A stretch of DNA of 64,000 nt, from the NCBI RefSeq assembly GCF_026151205.1, contig NC_087075.1:6962858-7026857 (forward strand). Reading direction: 5' to 3'. The notes below the pieces were generated by a model. It made no database searches and was not told the DNA's origin. It was given only the letters and a program-made list of their open reading frames with translations. Position 1 is the stretch's first letter; each line of letters begins with the position of its first letter. Shown here piece after piece: positions 1 to 10,702 of the stretch. Made by a program: the position numbers and the translations under genes. The DNA comes from Bolinopsis microptera (Eukaryota > Ctenophora > Tentaculata > Lobata > Bolinopsidae).

Positions 1-1149
1 GTGGAGGTTAGACCTCCCACATTGACGACAGGTTTGACTCTGATGGATGTGTTTCCAACGATCAAGATGGAGATAACAGTGAGAATTTAAAGGAAATGAC
101 TGAAAAGATAGGTTTAGCGTGACAGAATGTACGGTTGGTTCTGATAAGTTACTATTATATGCTGAGAAATGTTTAACTGATCATTAAATTTATCACTTGA
201 TGAAGACGAACTTTCTGATAGAGAATCCTGTTGACTGTTGTAGAATGATATTGGCTTGTAGAATGATGATTTGATGATTCGTCATTAATTTCCAGACTCT
301 GTTGCAATATTTATATCTGTTTGTTCGATAAGTGAATTATCTGCCTAGCTGATCATATTCCTGCTTGGGAACGGATGTTCTGGGATAATCATCGTTCTTT
401 CGAATTCTCTATTGTTGCCAACTGGTGAAGTGAACCAGTAGTTATCGTCCACTTCTTCATTGAAGAGTTTTTCGATTTGAAGATGTAAGTGCAGTTTATT
501 CGGATTCCTTTTGCAGTTTTTTTTCTTCATTTTAAGCTCCAATTCGGCCAACATGAGAAGAAACAGTGGTAAACACACAACGAGCGGTGCTGGGGAGCAA
601 TCTGACTCAGTGGGTTGACTAGGTCCACAAATTAATTGACAAATTTGACTTTCACATTTTCACAATGAGTCACAGATAGATAAGAAACTTTGGAGCAGCT
701 GTTCCCTGGAAGCGGGGTGACCAATTAAAGTTGGGAAAATTGAGACTGCAGAGCGCGAGCGTAATGATTATTGGCCAAAATTTCCGGTTAAAAGCCGGCA
801 CCTGGCTGGCTGAAGTCTGAGTACCACAAGTTAGGTGGATAAAAGTAGTTGATGCTGACTATTTGCCGGTTGAAACTTGGATGTATGAACTGTATTTATG
901 ATGTATGAACTATAAATGATCAATGAATTTCCAAATGAGTGAAAAAGTGAGCTGTAATTCTCAATATGAACTATAAGCGGTCCTATATAACTCTTCCCGA
1001 CGTTTTCCAAATTAGCCAAGATCGAAATCTCAATCACTACAAAACAGTTAATTAAATACCATCAACTCCTTACAGTATCTCGAAATCTTATTAGTAATTA
1101 ATACAATCGTCAATCATGTAGCTAAATACTTAATTAACAAATAACTTAC
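1..1149. other. No clear gene; left edge
   Basis: I see no recognisable gene here. Later exons of the ARMC3-like gene would be expected on the minus strand to the left of 1150, but I could not identify one with a compatible phase-1 acceptor. A minus-strand open stretch at about 360-500 is protein-like in composition but matches no family I know. The first 120 bases also read as a short open stretch on the plus strand, without support. Confidence 0.4.
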
Positions 1150-1954
1150 CGACAAGTGAGTAATTGTAAAGTGCGTCACATGACCTCCACAAAATATTCT
1201 CCTCTTTAGAGAATAGTAAGTGGTACAAGGTCTGGGGGTCCTTTGATTTGAAGTTCACCTCGCTCAGCTTCTGTAAAATAATAATGTGTAAGTAAAACAA
1301 ATAACAATACAATGTGATGAAAAGTAACTTCACTCAGTTTTAACTCAGACTAAAATATATTTGATAAAACAGCCCATAAAACAGTTTTATGAAGGAGCAA
1401 CGCTCATAAAACAGTTTCAAACCAGTTGTTCCTCGACATCCATCACACAATCTCAACTAATAAACGCAAAGTGATCTGATTTATTAAAGCTGTATGGACC
1501 TATCTTTTATGTTTGACCATCATCATCTAACGACGAACAAATAATGCACTAATGCAGCAACGTGTGATACAAGTTGATAAGCTGAGGTTAGTGATCATTG
1601 CTTGACAACATTTAGCAAGTTGAAGCGGTTGAGCAATCGAGGGTAATCGTTAGGAGCACTTGTGGTGATATTCTTGAAGAGGTTTCCTTCTCAAAGAGTT
1701 TTAACATTTGATTTAGGAAATGTAGGCAACAGAGCAGATCTATTAGTGTAACAATTGTGTCGCTCACATGTTGTGCTCTGCTTGTATACTCTGTGCTTTC
1801 TGATCGACGTTGATTATGCGCCTACTTTTTAATTATATACTTAACATTCACGTGGATTACATAAAATGTTATGGAATTGTTAATAATAACGATAAAAACT
1901 TACTGGCTCTTCGTCTTTCTTCTTAGAGTCTTCATCCTTCTTTTTGGGTGGCAT
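1150..1954 (-). CDS. ARMC3-like armadillo-repeat protein, first two coding exons (partial)
   Basis: Two exons can be read on the minus strand. Exon 1 (1954-1904, 17 codons) begins MPPKKKDEDSKKKDEEP and ends at a consensus donor, CCA|GTAAGT, in phase 0. Exon 2 (1270-1150) follows a TTTTACAG acceptor, encodes 40 residues including ILWRSCDALYNYSLVG, and ends at a GTAAGT donor in phase 1. The lysine-rich start followed by one armadillo-type helix pair matches the N-terminus of ARMC3 in layout and in spacing (ARMC3 has EILAKACEAIYKFALKG at this place). ARMC3 is an armadillo-repeat protein linked to cilia and sperm. The rest of the gene must lie further left or outside the window. Another armadillo-repeat protein cannot be excluded. 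Confidence 0.5.
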
Positions 1955-2596
1955 TCTACAAGGATAGGTATTTAAAATTGCATAAAATATATGCATGATA
2001 TCAATTATGGAATATCACTTTTACCCACCATTATATATGTATTATAATGAAATGCAAAAGGTAAATCATGATCGACCCACTCAAGAGAGCGAAGAATGGA
2101 AGGTAATTTAAAATAGTTGATATGGAATAGTTATGAAAAGCCACTCACAAAATCAAATAGTCACTTTGATTCCAATTATTCTGAGTGAAATCATTTAAAT
2201 TTTAAAACCATAATAAATTGCCAGTTGCAACATCAGTTATCAGCATATCTTTGCTATAAGCGTGTACATGACATTATACATATAAATTAGAAACTGAAAA
2301 CGAGGCTGAAATTTTTGTTTTGTTATGGCTACCGTATTTCTATCACTGGTTCTATAGACATTTTTCACAAAATTGTTTGATGATCAGTAATTTAATCGAT
2401 ATGTTATTTTGTCTAGTAGCTATGGTGACCTCACACTTTTTTTTGCATCGACATTCAATTGGGTGGGATATTACACAAACCGAACGTTTCTTCTTTCAAA
2501 AAGAAAATTCAGCCCTCCTAAGGGTCGTCCCCCTCTCTGATTGATTGTTTTCAATTATGTTTAAGAAAATTTAGACGTTTACCTCAACTGCAGATC
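1955..2596. other. Intergenic gap between divergent genes
   Basis: AT-rich sequence between the minus-strand ARMC3-like start and the plus-strand transporter relic. It could hold both promoters, but I see no clear TATA box or other element. The open stretch at 2320-2544 has no family resemblance. Confidence 0.4.
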
Positions 2597-3715
2597 ATGG
2601 CAAAAAGTACAGACTCTGATAAAGACAAACTGATAGAATCAGATCACATCGAATATGGTAGCTCATCAGAAGATGAAATACCCACCAAGTCTCTAAAAGA
2701 AATTATATACACTATGATTGGTGAACAACGGTAGACTTGGAAGCAGGGAGGCAGGGAGGCAGGCAAAAATGTCTTATAACCTATTTCAAGTGTTGGAAAG
2801 CACAGTCATGCAGTATTGGATCATTTTGGCACTGATATATGTTATGTGGACGGCTCTAATTTCCACTATTGTTCCTGTAATAAGGTGTGGGTGGGGGTTA
2901 AGCATCGTGGGGAGACCCTGATCAACTTCAGTGCTTACTTCTTTAGTGATCTAGGTAAGTCTCTTTTATTTATTTTTGAAAAGTCACAGCTGTGTGCTTG
3001 ATTGGTACTGGTTGATTGGGGAACTTTTTTTCAGCTAGCATATCAAAGTATAAAGCAGTGAATGTGATTACCATACCAGCAACTATATCTGTAATAGCCA
3101 TATTTCAGGAGAAGGGGTGTTTGTAAAGCATCCTGACATCTATGGACGGAAGAAAATGATTGTAATAGCTTTAACTCTGTTGTTCCTCTCCTCAAGTGCA
3201 TCAACATTTGCTCAAACTAAAGAACAGTTCTTCATCCTGCACTGTCTTAGACAGTGGATCACGTTTCCCACCTGTATAACTTTCACTTCAGGAATAGTAA
3301 AGAGCACCCATAGAGAGGTGGGACCCATGCTTTCTGTCCTATTCTTCAATATCTGTTGGCGTACTTGTTCCTAAAGATAATGGGATGGATATGGTTTGTT
3401 TTCCTAATGGCTGTGCCCTGCTCATTTGTTTTGTTCTTGTGTCTACTACAGGATTCACATACTCATGTTTATACGCGTACTGCGTGACGCACTTGTTTGC
3501 CGCCTTCGGCGGTCGCGCGCTACTGCAAGCGAGAAGGCTCTGGCTAGAGCAAACTACAGGAATCTCCATGATATATAGCAGCGAGTGGAAGAAAGAAGGA
3601 GGCTATGGAGGCTAATCAAAGCATGGCCTGGTATAATTGCTATGACCATTTTACTGGTCAACTGGTATTTCGGTGTCCCTAATCATTTTAATTACACTCG
3701 TTCACTTGTCAAGGC
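2597..3715 (+). pseudogene. SLC22-like major facilitator transporter relic
   Basis: Pieces of an organic-ion-transporter-like (SLC22, MFS) protein occur in order. The acidic N-terminus begins at the ATG at 2597 (MAKSTDSDKDKL...) and ends LKEIIYTMIG at a possible donor. A first membrane segment lies near 2770-2880, but the frame changes within it. The MFS loop motif DIYGRKK and the following helix lie near 3135-3200. Helices around 3260-3440 need a one-base shift near 3350. A piece resembling TM7 (IIAMTILLVNWYFGV) lies near 3635-3675. A GC-rich dispersed repeat interrupts the region after helix 6, with an in-frame stop just beyond it. The frame changes, stop and insertion point to a dead or fragmentary copy. 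The SLC22 assignment rests on motif order only; another MFS family is possible. Confidence 0.5.
3455..3552 (-). repeat. GC-rich dispersed repeat, copy inside the transporter relic
   Basis: Inverted copy of a repeat found also at about 5420-5640 and 19050-19175. Shared words include TAGCGCGCGACC, CCAGAGCCCTCTCGC and GCGTCACGCA. GC content is far above the surrounding AT-rich DNA. Its position splits the transporter relic. Confidence 0.6.
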
Positions 3716-6700
3716 GTGTAAGGTCATTCGGCGAATTTTCTTTAAAATATAATGATGTATTTGTGAAACAATTTGAACGTTTATTGATTGAAAAATTCAT
3801 GTCATATTATATATTATTGGAACAAAAATTTTTGAATGTCAAAAATTAAAACTTAAAAATTAAAAATAATTTAAATTTAAATCAAACAAATTTCTTAAGT
3901 TGCATTGGCTATGTTACAATTTTTAGTTAAAATTTGAGGACTTTGACACGCAAACTATTGACATACGTTGCATGCCACTTTTTGCGCTCGAAGCGCGCGC
4001 CGCCGTTGTCATACGTTGTATGACCCGCCGAGCACGAGTGCGCGGCTCCCCCTGTATCGTCGAAACTCTACTATAGTGAAGCGACAGTGGGGGTCACCAC
4101 GTGATACAACGCCGCACATGATACACCGCCATGATACAACGCCGCCGAAGGCGGGATACGAAACATGTATCAAGCAAACTACATTTTTGTTTATATTTTT
4201 CATTGCAGATCGTTACTCTGCTTTGCAAAACACCGATCTCACTGGTTTGACATCGTCATTCAAAGCTTAAATTAATATTTATTTCAGTTTAAAACATAAT
4301 TTGTAAGCATTGGTTACTGAGTTGGAGGACTTCACCGCTTTGACGCGCCGCGCAAACTAGCATTCTTGCTTCGCATGAGATATAGCCGAGAAGCTTCAAA
4401 GGGGGGGGGGGGGGGGTTGATGGAGGGTTATGCTTTGTCAAAGTGGATGCTTTTAAAAATGAAACCGAAAGTCTTTAAACTGCGCGTTGTATTGGTTTTA
4501 TATTTTATGTATAAGTATCGATTCGCATGACTTGTGACGAAATACCCAATTAATTAGAGTTAGTACAAGCCAAACACAAGGATATCTCGTGTCATTAATA
4601 ATTAAGTGACATTAAGTGACCGGTGAGCCACACTTCTTGACAAATTTTGTTTAGAATAACGACCCAATCATAAGGTAAAAAGTGTAAGCTGTATTTTAAG
4701 GGCTATTCTCAGTCCATCTAAGTCGTAAGTTTGGAGGAATAATACGGCTAATTTTGAGATTCTTCAAAGTCTTGAACCAAAATATCCTGTTACGCCGTCA
4801 ACTGGGCCCAGGAAACCTTACCGTTAGGAGCCTAACCACTAACTTTGGAAGTAAAAGAGATAGAAATGTCTGGTTTTCAACAAAATGTTCGTCTTGTAAA
4901 AATAACGTTTCCTCCTCAGGAGGAAAATTTAAAACAATTTAGATTTTGAACTATCGCGAAAAGTCATATTTTAGGCCTTATAAAACGGCGCAGCTTTAAC
5001 TTTGCGGATTCTTGTTCTCTGATTGGCTGAATCGTATCACGTGCTACGTGGTGAAATTGCATCCTTGGAATAATTGAAGCGTGCAAATGCAATGAACTAA
5101 CGAGCGCGCGCGGAGTTCAACAAGCTGTGAAAAGGCGATCACCCTGTAGTAATATCGCTAGCCGGTAACAGGTAAGGTCTGCTGGGCGCAGAGCAACGAT
5201 CTGGAAGGGTTGACATCGTCAATCAAGTTACTGAGGGATAAGTTCCAACAACAAACAAAAGTGGGATAAATCTCGAATTGAAAATGGAAAACAAAAAGAT
5301 TGCATTCTACAACGAAATCAAAAGTACAAAGTAGTTTAAATATTTTTTGTTTGGTTGAATAATTTTCAGACAATTGATTGAGATCTGACACGTGTAATTT
5401 TGTAATGATATTTTTAATGTTGCTCTAACCAGAGCCCTCTCGCTCGCAGTAGCGCGCGACCGCCTTGTAGCGCGATGCACTACTGGGTCACGCGCGCATC
5501 AAATAATGCTTCTCGCAACCACAGATCGGCGAGATGCGAAGGATTGACATCGTGAATCAAGCGACCGCCGAAGGCGGCAAAGGAGGATATTCTACTTGTG
5601 AAACAAGCGTGTCACGCAGTACGCGGATACACATGGCTATGTGAATATTTAATGTCTAATTTCTAATTTTTCTAATTTCTAATTTCTAGCCAATGTCCTG
5701 GCGGTGCTGAGCCGATGTAAAACTCTTCTGTAAACTCTTTTGTCTCTTGTAACTTGTTTATATTTTATATTTTAGTTATACTGTGTACTGTGTACAATAG
5801 TTATAGCGTATAGTGTGTAGTGTGTAGTGGTTATTTTGTTGTAACGTGTCACTTTATATTTTGCTACCAACGTCAGCCTTGACTTACCATTTATTGTAAT
5901 TGGTACAGCATATATCAAAATTAAAACACTGTTTTCGATCTGACAGGTGATGGGCTCTCTCTGATGGGACATAGTTCTAGGGGGTACCCGGGGTACGAGT
6001 TAACGAATAGTGTTCGTGTCCTTCCACAATCCCCTCTCATTGTGTTTTTGACGGAGGAGGAGCCTAGTTCATCCGTCTGCATCGCTTAATCGAGTTAAAA
6101 ATTTAGCCAATAACAAACTAAATTACATGTTATACTGATATCAGATGTAGAGTTTATAACATACAAATTCTAAATTTTTGACGGCTGACGATGGTAAGTC
6201 GCTACGTTTAACTCGGGACTTTTATAGTCTTAAGTCTTGGAGCTCAAAATGTCTCGTGCTGTGGGCCGTATAAACGGCGCTCACCACCGCCCCGCCTTAC
6301 TGCTTACATTACTTCATGGTTGCGGGGCGGAGCCGGTGCCGTTTGTCTCGGCCTCGAGTGGCGAGTGCTTGCCCATCGAATACACGATTGAAACACTATA
6401 CTAATTATTTACTGGCATTCTACAGTTTCCAAAACGAAGTACGAAGGTATATTAACTTTGAGCTTTGTTTTGGCGACTGCTTCATCGATGGGCGAGTAGG
6501 TATTTGTTGTTTAGCAGTGTTGAATATTGGAGCAATTATATAATGTATATCTCCATCATAATATAGGCTAGTGTAAACACAAATATAATCAATAATACAA
6601 ACAAATAGTATTGTATTATTGGTAACTCGCTAGATTATAAATGTTATTTAAACACATATGTTTACGTCAATTATTACACGATTACACGATTTACACGATT

Positions 6701-6720
6701 AGAAAATGTATTTGTTATAC
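3716..6720. other. Non-coding region with short repeats
   Basis: No gene recognised. It contains a CpG-rich patch at 3960-4150 with inverted GATACAACGCCG words, a run of 16 G at 4401-4416, a GC-rich dispersed repeat near 5420-5640, a TTTCTAA-type simple repeat near 5660-5690, GTGTA-type simple sequence near 5775-5830 and an ATTACACG repeat near 6670-6700. Short open stretches here look like chance. Confidence 0.5.
5420..5640 (+). repeat. GC-rich dispersed repeat, longer copy
   Basis: Forward copy of the GC-rich family, containing CCAGAGCCCTCTCGC, TAGCGCGCGACC, GATTGACATCGTGAATCAA (from about 5542) and GCGTGTCACGCAGTACGCG. Related pieces at 18340-18680 (inverted), 19050-19175, 50940-51135 and 51270-51400 mix the same modules in different orders, so this may be a composite or foldback family. 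No coding capacity. Confidence 0.55.
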
Positions 6721-7298
6721 TCAAGAAAACAACAATTTCAAGAAAACAACAATTTTATTTAGTATCAATTAAAGCAGACAAAAATATATTTCATATATAT
6801 ATAACTAGCACGAACTTTAGATCAGATATTTTAGGGGACTTGGAGTAGCAAGAGATTGACTAAAAGGTATATAACTTTTACAAAGATACGTCGAGAAGAA
6901 TCCAGGGTGATACAGGATCGGAGAGTGCAGACCAAAAGTTTACGCACCCACCTTTGCCTCCTGAGTTCTTGGTTGGGTAGAAATTTATGCAAACTTGGTC
7001 GTTTATACTCCAAGTCCCTTTCTTAAAAGAAGTAGTATTAACTATGTCTAGAGTTAGCTTCGCTCAATAATAACAATATCAATATAATCAATATCAATAC
7101 CAGATAAACCTACCGAATAAATTATTAAATATCAATTAATTCATTCCGATAAAAAATTTTATAAATTTAGATATTTAACTTATCTAAAAACATTACAACA
7201 AATGTTTAAAAAGCGCCCAAAATCGATTTGAAAGATTTTCTGTCTATAGTACAATCATGATAGTAATAGTAAGTGTGTGCCGCTGCAATTAGACTTGC

Positions 7299-10200
7299 TT
7301 ACTGCAATTTAAAATTGTTTGGAGTCCAAGTATCTTTTAAGTCAGCTGCCTGTGCTTGTATTAATAGTGCTTTGGTTCTCAGTTTTATCAAGCTAATGGA
7401 CGTTTCTAAGCAATTGCTTGAAGTTAAAATTTTTTTATGAACAGCGTTCCAAAGCTTGGCTGCATTAAACAAAAAGGTATTTGATTTATTTAGGAGAATA
7501 ACCATTAGACTCGTTGCACGGTTTGAAATGTTGATAGCCTCATAAAGAGAGTATGGGCAGTGGTACTTGATAATCTTAGAGAATTCTAAAATACAGTGAT
7601 ATTTGTACAAGTTTTGAGCTGTAAGAATTTTTAATCTATTAAAAATGGGTTTTGTATGCTCCTTTTCGAAGTGTTTATGGTCTAGTTTTTGCATACCGTA
7701 TGGTCTAGTACGTGCACATGTTGATTGTTTATCTAAATATGAGTCAAGGTCGCCAAAAAGGATCCTTATACAGTGCTTCTGTGTGATGAAAAGACTATCA
7801 TTGGACCGTTCTTTGAGGACAACACCCCAAACACTTATACCATAACTGAGATGTGATTCAAAAAGAGCATTATATATTTTCAAATATAGTTCAGAAGGTA
7901 TCGAGTGCCGAATTCTGCAGATTGCACCAGTCATAGATCGCAGTTTTTTACGGATGTAGTGCATGTGGGCAATCCAGTTTAGCTTACTATCTATAACAAC
8001 ACCTAAGAATTTGGTATCCTTGACTTGAGTAATAACCTTACCATTGATGAATATTGATCTAGATTCATCTAGCAGGATAGCAAATGGTCTGGTCCGTGCA
8101 CAGGTGTCATCATATTCAGAGGCAGGTTTAAAATGTATGTAGCAGCATTTGGACATGTTGATATGAAGTAGATTACATTTCATGTAAATCGAGACATGTT
8201 TAAGTACTAAGTTGGCTTTTTTGTATGTTGCTTCTCTAGATGGTCCTGATATGAAGATATTAGTGTCATCAGCATAAAGTACAAATTTCACCTCACTGTC
8301 TGAAAAGCAGTTTACTATATCGTTCATATACAATAGAAGAGTAACGGCCCTAGAATTGACCCTTGTGGTACTCCAAATTTCACGTCCATTGTTTCTGATG
8401 GTACATCGTTATACATAACATACTGCTTTCTGTTAGTCAAATAGCTTTTTAGTAAGGTAAGTGCTGTGCCCCTAATACCGTAGGAATTTAATTTGCATAA
8501 AAGAATATCGTGATCAAGGGTGTCGAAGGCTTTGCTTAAGTCAATGAATATCCCTAGGACATGTTTATTGCTTGCCAGAGACTTAGTAACGGAGTCTATA
8601 GATTTGTGTAGAGCATGGGTGGTAGAATGGCCTTTTCTAAATCCAAACTGTGAGTCTGTTAGTACACCTTTAGATGTGAAGAAATTATAGAGGCGTTTAT
8701 AAATGACCTTCTCGAAGATCTTTCCAAATAAAGGTAATATTGATACAGGCCGATAATTTTCAATGCATTCCTTATTGTCTTTCTTGTAAATAGGAATAAC
8801 TTTACCAGTTTTAAAAATACTTGGGAATGTACCACTTTGTATACATGTGTTGTAAAGCCTAGCCAAGGTACCAGCAATGAGCTTGGCCGGTTTTTTAACA
8901 ACAACTATAGGTATGTCACTCGCCTTACCATTTTGAAAATCCCTGATCACCTCTATAATTTCTTCTTCATTAGTTTCTTCCAGGTATATGGAGTCAGATA
9001 CCGAATTAGACATAAACTGAGCAAATGATTCTACTGGTTCCAGAGAAATACTATTGTTTGACAATACATTTTTATTGAGATTACTTGCAAGAGATGTAAA
9101 ATATTCACAGAATTTGTTAGCAATTATTCGTCTGCAAGTAACTCTCTGGCCATCTATAACAAAATCGTCCTTACATCTAGACACATTTTTGCCACGGAGT
9201 TCATTTATAATTTCCCAAGTCTTTTTTGAGTTCATGCTGTACTTCTCGAATTTTTGAGTATAGCACATAGCCTTTGCCATCTTTATTGAGCTCTTGAGAA
9301 ACTTGTCGAATTCCTTGTAGTAGATGTGCTTGTTTGGATCCCCATCAGGTAGTTTTAATGTACAAGTCTTCTTCCATTCGAAATACAACCTAGCTTTCTT
9401 GTCGATGGAGTTAATGAGGCCCTGGGTGATCCAAGGGTTGGTTATGCTGTTACGTTTAGTGGTTCTAGGAGTTAGAAGTTTGCAAGACAAATCTATCTTT
9501 TCTTGAAATAACTGCACGAAAGAGTCAAATGTGTTACAGCTGTGGTGGAACCTATCTATATCGTTTTCTATTTCAAGACAGAGCTTCTCTAAGTTAGCAT
9601 TACTATAGTCGTAGTGTATAGTAATTTTGTCTGATGAATCAGGTGTTGGCACAGAGTCAGGGGAAAGTTCAATAAGAGTGAATATAGGGTGATGGTGGGA
9701 GATCTTGTCAGATATCACACCAGAAATAAGGGATTGATCTACGACATTGGTATGGATATTGTCAATACAGGTCCTGGAACAGCCAGGCATTTGGTGAGTT
9801 GGTACTGATATGGTTGGTATGAAGCCGTTATTGAATATTATTTCTTGGAATTTGTCCTCTGATGGAGATGGGTCGTTCAAAATGTTAACATTGAAATCAC
9901 CAAGAATATATACTTTTTTGCCATTCAGTTTTGAGAGAATACATTCATACGCTTTGTTGAACATCTCAAGTGATGCGTTTGGGGGACGGTATATAACCCC
10001 TACGACAGTTGGATCTTGCAAGCTAGTGATAGATACAAACAGTGATTCTATGTGTTCATTACAGAGAGATAAGTCAGTGATTTTGTTAAAGTTAAGGGAA
10101 TCGTGTAGGTAAAGACACACTCCTGACCCTTTACCCTTGAACTGGTTTTTCTCTTGGCAAAAGTAGCGTGATTGGTAACAGGAGGAGTATCCGTTAAGCT

Positions 10201-10702
10201 GATACAGAGTTCCATTTTCGGGATTAGTGTTTGTTTCTGCAAGGCCGATAACAGAGAATTTGTGGTCGATACAAGACAATTCAACTGCAAAGTTGTCAAA
10301 GTTTGATGCATTTCCATCAATATTTAGAAATAATTTTGACAAATATTTAGCTGAATTTTTAGGTAGGATGGTGGCATTCAACTCTGTTATTGAGAATGTT
10401 TTGCAATTTTCAAGAATCTTTGAGCTATTGTAGATAGATTCAATATAATTAACTGGCTCATCATCAATGAGGCCATTGTTTGCAAAGTGGGGAGCTTGGT
10501 AGAAAGGGTTATACCGAACGATATCATTGGCATCAGTGCATATTTTGCAGTATGTTGCATCTCGAAATTTGACTATGTTATCATCAGTTTTGCATTTTTT
10601 GTGCATTATTTTGTCACACATCTGACAAGTTATGAATGGATGTCCAGCACGCACAGGTCTATTGCAGCAGCAGCAAATTTCGCATATTAGTTTGGCTATC
10701 AT
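7299..10702 (-). pseudogene. LINE copy 1 ORF2: zinc finger, AP-endonuclease and reverse transcriptase, one frameshift
   Basis: Starts at 10702, where its ATG overlaps the ORF1 stop as ATGA, and ends at 7299. Domains in order: a Cys/His-rich PHD-like finger at residues ~8-60 (CEICCCC, CQMC, HKKC, CKIC); an exonuclease-endonuclease-phosphatase domain at ~105-370 with GDFN and the SHHHPIF-type motif; then reverse transcriptase with YRPVSILPLFGKIFEK, FIDLSKAFDTLDHDIL, GVPQGSILGPLLF and YADD; and a C-terminal region typical of CR1/jockey-type LINEs. After GPLLF the frame is lost. Next to copy 2 (30321-30345) one base is missing near 8333, so the YADD part (7299-8333) is read in another frame. Otherwise open, about 1130 residues in all. 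Confidence 0.85.

Noticed and set aside
831-1037. Minus-strand frame next to the ARMC3-like exons
   Set aside because: No armadillo pattern and no compatible splice acceptor.
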